Below, piece after piece: positions 59,827 to 64,000 of a DNA stretch of 64,000 nucleotides. A program made the position numbers and the translations under genes. Position 1 is the stretch's first letter. Every line of letters begins with the position of its first letter. The stretch lies in NCBI RefSeq assembly GCF_023195755.1, contig NZ_CP096203.1:496001-560000 (forward strand), read 5' to 3'. A model generated the notes under the pieces. The model was not told the DNA's origin and did not search any database. It saw nothing but the letters and a program-made list of their open reading frames with translations. The DNA is from Chryseobacterium nepalense (GTDB lineage: Bacteria; Bacteroidota; Bacteroidia; Flavobacteriales; Weeksellaceae).

Positions 59827-60227
59827 ATTTTATAATTCAGGATATTCTACTTTAAATAAATTTTATATATTTGCTAAATATTTGTCCTGAAAATGCATTT
59901 TCGACAAAATAAAATGTAACAAAAGCTTACAACAAACGATCAGCAATTGGAAAATTTAGTAAAACCATTTCTATCTGTTTTTAGACCCGCTACTTTTTTT
60001 AGCGGTTATTTTAGCTTTTCTACAGTGTATTACAGAAGTTCAGAAAAGAAGTATCGATTTTATTATTGGTATTGCTAACTGAATTTCTTTCCAAAAAATA
60101 ACAGGAGAACAACAGCCTGATTCCTGATTCCATTAATATTTTTAACGGCATTTTTTAGAAAGAATTATAAAGTAACTTTATGATGCAATTGCCGTGGCTG
60201 TATATCAACAAAAAATAAATAAGAATA
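59827..60227 (+). promoter_or_regulatory. Long leader of the DAHP synthase gene with possible attenuator
   Basis: TATATTTG at 59866-59873 is a -7 box, giving a leader of about 350 bases. It contains a small in-frame MHFRQNKM frame (59893-59919), an aromatic-rich frame (59947-60078), and two competing pairings: 60082-60099 with 60150-60166 (about 16 pairs, one bulge), versus ACGGCA (60145-60150) with TGCCGT (60190-60195) around the hairpin 60167-60181. A T6 tract lies at 60151-60156. This would suit control by aromatic amino acids, but no standard GC-rich terminator is present. Confidence 0.45.
59947..60078 (+). CDS. Putative aromatic-rich leader peptide
   Basis: A 43-codon frame starting with TTG at 59947 and stopping at 60076-60078. 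It holds 7 Phe, 7 Tyr and 1 Trp, and ends YRFYYWYC before the stop. That is the layout of classic amino-acid attenuation leaders, upstream of the first gene of the aromatic pathway. The start codon is weak and no ATG exists in frame after the previous stop (59917-59919). High AT content alone raises Phe and Tyr codons, so this is tentative. Confidence 0.3.
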   Translation: MENLVKPFLSVFRPATFFSGYFSFSTVYYRSSEKKYRFYYWYC

Positions 60228-61307
60228 ATGAATTTAAAAGAATTGAAGAACGACTGGATTGATGCTTTTCCTCAACCGATGATGATTGCAGGGCCATGCA
60301 GTGCGGAAAGTGAAACCCAGATGCTGGAAACAGCCAGGAGAATAAAAGAAACACAAGCCCAAGTGCCTATTTTCCGTGCAGGAATATGGAAGCCGCGTAC
60401 AAAACCAAACGGATTTGAAGGAGTAGGAGTAATAGGGCTCAACTGGCTTAAAAAAGTAAAAGAAGAGTACGGCTTCAGAACCGCTACCGAAGTTGCCAAT
60501 GCACACCATGTGTTTGCTGCACTTGAAGCTGATGTAGATATTTTATGGATTGGGGCGCGTTCTACTGTAAATCCTTTTACCGTACAGGAAATTGCAGTAG
60601 CACTCAGAGGAACAAAAAAGACCGTACTTGTTAAAAATCCGGTAAATCCAGATCTTGCCCTTTGGATCGGTGCTTTAGAGAGACTTTTAGGTCAGGACAT
60701 CCAAAATCTGGGTGTTATTCACAGGGGATTTTCAACCTACCAGAAAACAAAATACAGAAATAACCCAAACTGGCAGATTGCTTTGGATTTTAAAAGCCAG
60801 TTTCCAAATATTCCGATGCTGATTGATCCGTCACACATCTGCGGAAACAGAACCGGCCTGGCAGATATTACCCAGGAAGCGCTAAACGTTGGATACCAGG
60901 GAGCTATTATTGAAACGCATGCTAATCCGGATGAAGCATGGAGTGATGCGGCCCAACAGATTACACCGGAAGTTCTGGCAGAACTTATAAGCAACCTTAA
61001 AGTAAGAAGTACTGATCTTGCAGGTTTTGAAGGAGAAATGGGAAGACACAGGACATTAATTTCCGATATTGACTTCCAGCTGATTGAACTGTTATCCCAA
61101 AGAATGAAAATCTCCGAAAAGATAGGAAAACTTAAAAAAGAAAATGATATCGCTATATTCCAGCCGGAACGATGGAAGGTGATCACGGAATATGCAACGC
61201 AAAAAGCAGTGGAAACCGGCATGTCTAAAGAATTTATTGAAAAGGTGTTTAAAACAATTCACGAAGAATCAATAGAAGTTCAGAATAATATTATGATCGA
61301 CAGATAA
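60228..61307 (+). CDS. Bifunctional DAHP synthase / chorismate mutase
   Basis: A 359-residue fusion. Residues about 1-265 are a type I-beta DAHP synthase (MIAGPCSAESE, FRAGIWKPRTKPNGFEG, DILWIGARSTVNPF, LIDPSHICGNR, IIETHANPDEAWSDA), which makes 3-deoxy-7-phosphoheptulonate from PEP and erythrose-4-phosphate. Residues about 270-359 are an AroQ-type chorismate mutase (HRTLISDIDFQLIELLSQRMKISEKIGKLKKENDIAIFQPERWKVI). In such fusions the mutase domain often serves as the sensor for feedback inhibition. It controls entry into the aromatic pathway. A leader of about 350 bases precedes it. Confidence 0.95.
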   Translation: MNLKELKNDWIDAFPQPMMIAGPCSAESETQMLETARRIKETQAQVPIFRAGIWKPRTKPNGFEGVGVIGLNWLKKVKEEYGFRTATEVANAHHVFAALEADVDILWIGARSTVNPFTVQEIAVALRGTKKTVLVKNPVNPDLALWIGALERLLGQDIQNLGVIHRGFSTYQKTKYRNNPNWQIALDFKSQFPNIPMLIDPSHICGNRTGLADITQEALNVGYQGAIIETHANPDEAWSDAAQQITPEVLAELISNLKVRSTDLAGFEGEMGRHRTLISDIDFQLIELLSQRMKISEKIGKLKKENDIAIFQPERWKVITEYATQKAVETGMSKEFIEKVFKTIHEESIEVQNNIMIDR

Positions 61308-61393
61308 TCATATACTGATAACATTTAGTAATTCGGGGCCGAGAACTCAGGGGATGGTATAAACATTAGCCTGAATTCTTAGCCCTATTTTCT

Positions 61394-61401
61394 TATATTT
61401 G
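61394..61401 (+). promoter_or_regulatory. -7 element of the rsgA promoter
   Basis: TATATTTG fits TAnnTTTG, 14 bp before the ATG at 61416, so the leader is short. Confidence 0.5.
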
Positions 61402-61415
61402 CAATAAGTTAATAT

Positions 61416-62342
61416 ATGAAAGGGAAAATCATTAAATCTACAGGAAGCTGGTATCAGGTTTTGGAAATGGAAACCGGGAGAATCTTTGAAGCAAGAATCC
61501 GAGGTAAATTCAAGCTTATAAAAACCAGGCTTACCAATCCGCTTGCTGTTGGTGATTTTGTAGAATTTCAGCTGGAACAGGATGATATTGCCTGGATCAC
61601 GAAAATAGAACCCCGCAGAAATTACCTGATCAGGAAATCCGTAAACCTTTCGAAAGAAGCCCATATTATTGCTTCCAATATTGACCTTGCATGTTTTATC
61701 TTTACTTTAAAACATCCGGAAACATCCCTCGGATTTCTGGATAGATTCCTGGCCTGTTGTGAAGCTTACAATATTACTCCGCTTATTTTATTCAATAAAA
61801 TTGATGTTCTTCATGAAGAAGAGATTGAGATCGTAAAAGATGTAGAATTCCTTTATAATGAAATCAGATACGAGACACTTGAAATTTCATCTTATTCCAG
61901 ATTAAATCTCGATCAGCTCCAGGAACTTTTAAAGGATAAAACCTCTGTATTTTTCGGTCATTCAGGATGCGGTAAATCTACTTTGGTAAATGCTTTGCAA
62001 CCAGATCTCAATTTGAAAACATCGGAAATTTCAGATACCCATCTTAAAGGAAAACATACAACCACTTTTGCACAGATGCATTTCTGGAGTTTTGGCGGTA
62101 ATGTAATTGATACACCCGGTGTGCGCGAATTTGCTATGATTGATATTGAAAAAGAAGAAGTGCAGCATTATTTTCCTGAAATCTTCAAAAAAAGAGAAGA
62201 ATGTAAATTTCACAACTGCCTGCACATCAACGAACCAAAATGCGCTGTTATTGCCGGCCTGGAATCAGGAGAGATTCAGCATTCAAGATATTCTACTTAT
62301 ATCAAGCTGATGGAAGAAGCCGAGGAAGCAGCTCAAAAATAA
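61416..62342 (+). CDS. rsgA: Ribosome small subunit-dependent GTPase A
   Basis: A 308-residue circularly permuted GTPase that helps 30S ribosome maturation. The N-terminal OB fold (GKIIKSTGSWYQVLEMETGRIFEARIRGKFK) is followed by G4 NKID, then G1 GHSGCGKSTLVNAL, G2/G3 including KHTTTFAQMH and DTPGVREF, and a C-terminal zinc domain with CKFHNCLHINEPKCAV. The motif order G4-G1-G3 is diagnostic of RsgA/YjeQ. Single gene. Confidence 0.97.
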   Translation: MKGKIIKSTGSWYQVLEMETGRIFEARIRGKFKLIKTRLTNPLAVGDFVEFQLEQDDIAWITKIEPRRNYLIRKSVNLSKEAHIIASNIDLACFIFTLKHPETSLGFLDRFLACCEAYNITPLILFNKIDVLHEEEIEIVKDVEFLYNEIRYETLEISSYSRLNLDQLQELLKDKTSVFFGHSGCGKSTLVNALQPDLNLKTSEISDTHLKGKHTTTFAQMHFWSFGGNVIDTPGVREFAMIDIEKEEVQHYFPEIFKKREECKFHNCLHINEPKCAVIAGLESGEIQHSRYSTYIKLMEEAEEAAQK

Positions 62343-62479
62343 CTCAATTTTCTTTAAAAATAATTCACATTACTGTTCATTGATTTAAAATGAAGCAATA
62401 AATAGCTGGTTCTATTGCTGTTACGTTTAATGTCTTTTTTTTAATGATAAGAAATCGGTGAAAGTACTATAAATAAAAA

Positions 62480-62513
62480 ACCCAGCCTAAGCTGGGTAAA
62501 AACTAATAACCAT
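62480..62513 (-). ncRNA. Motif plus terminator-like hairpin before ndk (candidate transcript 3' end)
   Basis: Read on the minus strand, ATGGTTATTAGTT (62501-62513) is followed by the hairpin ACCCAGC-TTAG-GCTGGGT and a T-run, as at the 3' end of a small RNA. The same 13-mer recurs at 63317-63329 on the same strand. There is no minus-strand gene here to terminate. The 334-bp spacer 62343-62676 otherwise shows only a weak 25-codon frame at 62512. Confidence 0.35.
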
Positions 62514-62645
62514 GAAAACTCAAATTAAACATGAGAATCGGAATATAAGAAACAATTATTATGCCAAACTTTTGTGTGCGATTTGTTAACAAATGTTATT
62601 TTAATGTTAAAATTTGTTTAAAATCTAACTAATCGATTTTTTTTG

Positions 62646-62653
62646 TATTTTTG
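62646..62653 (+). promoter_or_regulatory. -7 element of the ndk promoter
   Basis: TATTTTTG fits TAnnTTTG, 23 bp before the ndk start codon. Confidence 0.5.
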
Positions 62654-62676
62654 CGCCATTAAAAAAATATACATAT

Positions 62677-63093
62677 ATGTCTAACATTACATTCACCATG
62701 ATTAAGCCTGATGCAGTTGCAGACGGACATATCGGTGCTATATTAGGTAAAATCGCAGAAGGAGGTTTCAAAATTAAAGCATTAAAACTTACACAGCTTA
62801 CTGTAGCTGATGCTAAAAAATTCTATGAAGTGCATGCTGAAAGACCATTTTATGGAGAATTGGTTGAATTCATGAGTTCTGGACCAATCGTTGCTGCAGT
62901 ACTTGAAAAAGATAATGCTGTAGAAGATTTCAGAACATTAATCGGTGCTACAAATCCTGCAGAAGCTGCAGAAGGCACTATCAGAAAAATGTTTGCAAGA
63001 AGTATCGGTGAAAACGCCGTACACGGTTCAGATTCTGACGACAATGCTCTTATTGAAGCAAGATTTCACTTTTCAGGAAGAGAGATTTTCTAG
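62677..63093 (+). CDS. ndk: Nucleoside-diphosphate kinase
   Basis: A 138-residue kinase that balances nucleoside triphosphate pools by passing phosphate through His116 ([12 protein letters not shown]). [14 protein letters not shown] and the Kpn loop region ([38 protein letters not shown]) are complete. Typical length and single-gene unit with its own terminator. Confidence 0.98.
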   Translation: MSNITFTMIKPDAVADGHIGAILGKIAEGGFKIKALKLTQLTVADAKKFYEVHAERPFYGELVEFMSSGPIVAAVLEKDNAVEDFRTLIGATNPAEAAEGTIRKMFARSIGENAVHGSDSDDNALIEARFHFSGREIF

Positions 63094-63118
63094 TTAGAAA
63101 ATTGCTTAAAAATACAGG

Positions 63119-63147
63119 TCCGGGGAATAATATTCTCCGGATTTTTT
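63119..63147 (+). terminator. ndk terminator
   Basis: A 10-bp stem with one G-T pair (63119-63128 with 63132-63141) is followed by TTTTTT. Confidence 0.9.
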
Positions 63148-63406
63148 ATTGTTTGAAATAAGTAGCCTGAAAATCAGCTTCAAACCTTTATGAACAAAAG
63201 GAAATCCGTATAAATACCTAACGGTAAATTACGTATTTGTACGGATGGTTTTTATATAAAATTTCATCAATTTTACATCATAATTCAGAAGAGAATTACA
63301 TAGTAAAAAAAGTCTTAACTAATAACCATAAGGACTCTGATTTTTAGCAAAGAAGAAAAGGCAGACTCTTGAGCTGCCTTTTTGTCATATCTAACTTTAA
63401 AAAAAT
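63148..63406. ncRNA. Gene-free spacer rich in hairpins between ndk and rpe
   Basis: A 14-bp stem with one G-T pair (63204-63217 with 63233-63246) is followed by a T5 run on the plus strand. On the minus strand a hairpin with ATGGTTATTAGTT in its loop (63311-63337) is followed by T7. AGGCAG (63359-63364) with CTGCCT (63374-63379) is a two-way terminator for rpe. No gene is visible, but a small RNA could be encoded here. Confidence 0.4.
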
Positions 63407-64000
63407 TTAAATTTTTAATAGTTCAATGGTTCTTTCCGGACTCTCTGCCGAAAAGACAGCATTGCCTGCTACCAGAACATCTGCTCCTGCTTCAAAAAGT
63501 TTCGCAGCATTGTCCACGTTTACACCACCGTCAATTTCAATAAGCGCGGTAGAATTGTTGCTAAGAATCAGATCTTTTGTCTCAGCAATTTTCTTATAAG
63601 TGTTTTCAATAAATTTTTGCCCGCCAAAACCCGGATTTACACTCATCAGTAATACAAGGTCAACATCAGCAATAATGTCTTCCAGCATGAGCACAGGAGT
63701 GGAAGGATTCAGGACCACACCAGCTTTTGCACCCAGACTCTGAATGTGATGAATGGTTCTGTGAAGATGTGTACACGCTTCATAATGTACTGAAACAAGA
63801 TCTGCTCCATGATCGATAAATTCTTCAACATATTTTTCAGGCTCTACAATCATAAGATGCACGTCTACAAATTTTTTTGCATGTTGCTGAACGGTTTTCA
63901 TCACCGGAAACCCGAATGAAATATTCGGGACAAATCTTCCGTCCATTACATCTACATGGAACCAGTCGGCCTGGGAGTTGTTTACCATTTCAATATCTCT
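63407..64000 (-). CDS. rpe: Ribulose-phosphate 3-epimerase (start outside the window)
   Basis: The frame is open to the window edge, so the start and about 20 residues are missing; 198 codons are visible. The TIM-barrel epimerase motifs are WFHVDVMDGRFVPNISFGFPV, DVHLMIVEP, GVVLNPSTPV, VLLMSVNPGFGGQKFI and IEIDGGVN, with the metal-binding His/Asp residues of HVDVMDG, VDVHLM and EIDGG. It interconverts ribulose-5- and xylulose-5-phosphate in the pentose phosphate pathway. Followed by a hairpin terminator. Confidence 0.96.
   Translation of the reverse strand, partial: RDIEMVNNSQADWFHVDVMDGRFVPNISFGFPVMKTVQQHAKKFVDVHLMIVEPEKYVEEFIDHGADLVSVHYEACTHLHRTIHHIQSLGAKAGVVLNPSTPVLMLEDIIADVDLVLLMSVNPGFGGQKFIENTYKKIAETKDLILSNNSTALIEIDGGVNVDNAAKLFEAGADVLVAGNAVFSAESPERTIELLKI

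Noticed and set aside
62512..62589. 25-codon frame (starting MKTQIKHENRN) before ndk
   Set aside because: Its ATG is not kept in the second copy of the surrounding motif, and composition gives no support.
1..64000. tRNA, rRNA, insertion sequences, prophage or integrated element
   Set aside because: None could be recognised by reading; no transposase, integrase or terminal repeats with target duplications were found.

Overview
The window looks like chromosome of a flavobacterium of the Chryseobacterium type (Weeksellaceae, Bacteroidota). The reasons are AT-rich intergenic DNA, many promoters of the Bacteroidota form TAnnTTTG, SusC/SusD outer-membrane proteins, lipoproteins, two proteins with type IX secretion (T9SS) tails, and a housekeeping set (fabI, gpmI, map, dnaX, rsgA, ndk, rpe) arranged in short operons. 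The genus is inferred from gene content and style; no rRNA or tRNA gene is visible. The first gene (susC) and the last (rpe) run off the window.

Layout. (1) 1-10.4 kb: a polysaccharide utilisation locus, SusC-SusD-glycan-binding lipoprotein-GH30-GH3-GH16-GH30, which points to a beta-1,6/beta-1,3-glucan. (2) 10.4-29.7 kb: mixed housekeeping and surface genes, including fabI, a YadA-head-like protein, a nucleoside phosphorylase, a di-heme peroxidase with an imelysin-like N-terminus, a PhoX-like T9SS protein, gpmI, an acyl-ACP desaturase, map, an SMR pump, a Crp/Fnr regulator and a cyanophycinase. (3) 30.0-37.3 kb: one signalling operon, with a REC-PAS histidine kinase, a 1205-residue CHASE3/HAMP/GAF hybrid kinase with three receivers, two single receivers, CheR and CheB, but no chemoreceptor, CheA or CheW. 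(4) 37.4-55.9 kb: a TonB-type barrel, a second di-heme peroxidase, an Lrp regulator, a second Crp/Fnr regulator, a DUF892 ferritin-like protein with a histone-H1-like tail, an orphan SdhB, a cytosolic alpha-amylase, an Na+/H+ antiporter, several unknown proteins and a frameshifted LuxR-type regulator. (5) 56.1-64 kb: an alpha-oxoamine synthase with a TetR gene, dnaX, DAHP synthase-chorismate mutase, rsgA, ndk and rpe.

The strongest unexplained signals are these. The dnaX reading frame breaks at an A11 run so that the zero frame gives a gamma-sized product and the -1 frame gives tau. A 43-codon aromatic-rich reading frame ends in YRFYYWYC in the long leader of the DAHP synthase gene, with alternative pairings behind it. 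The heptamer TACCACA/G (TGTGGTA on the other strand) recurs in the spacers of stress-type genes. CheR/CheB methylation enzymes are wired to hybrid kinases without chemoreceptors. A palindrome over the promoter of the alpha-oxoamine synthase-tetR operon is a likely TetR operator. All positions and motif counts were read by eye and should be confirmed computationally.
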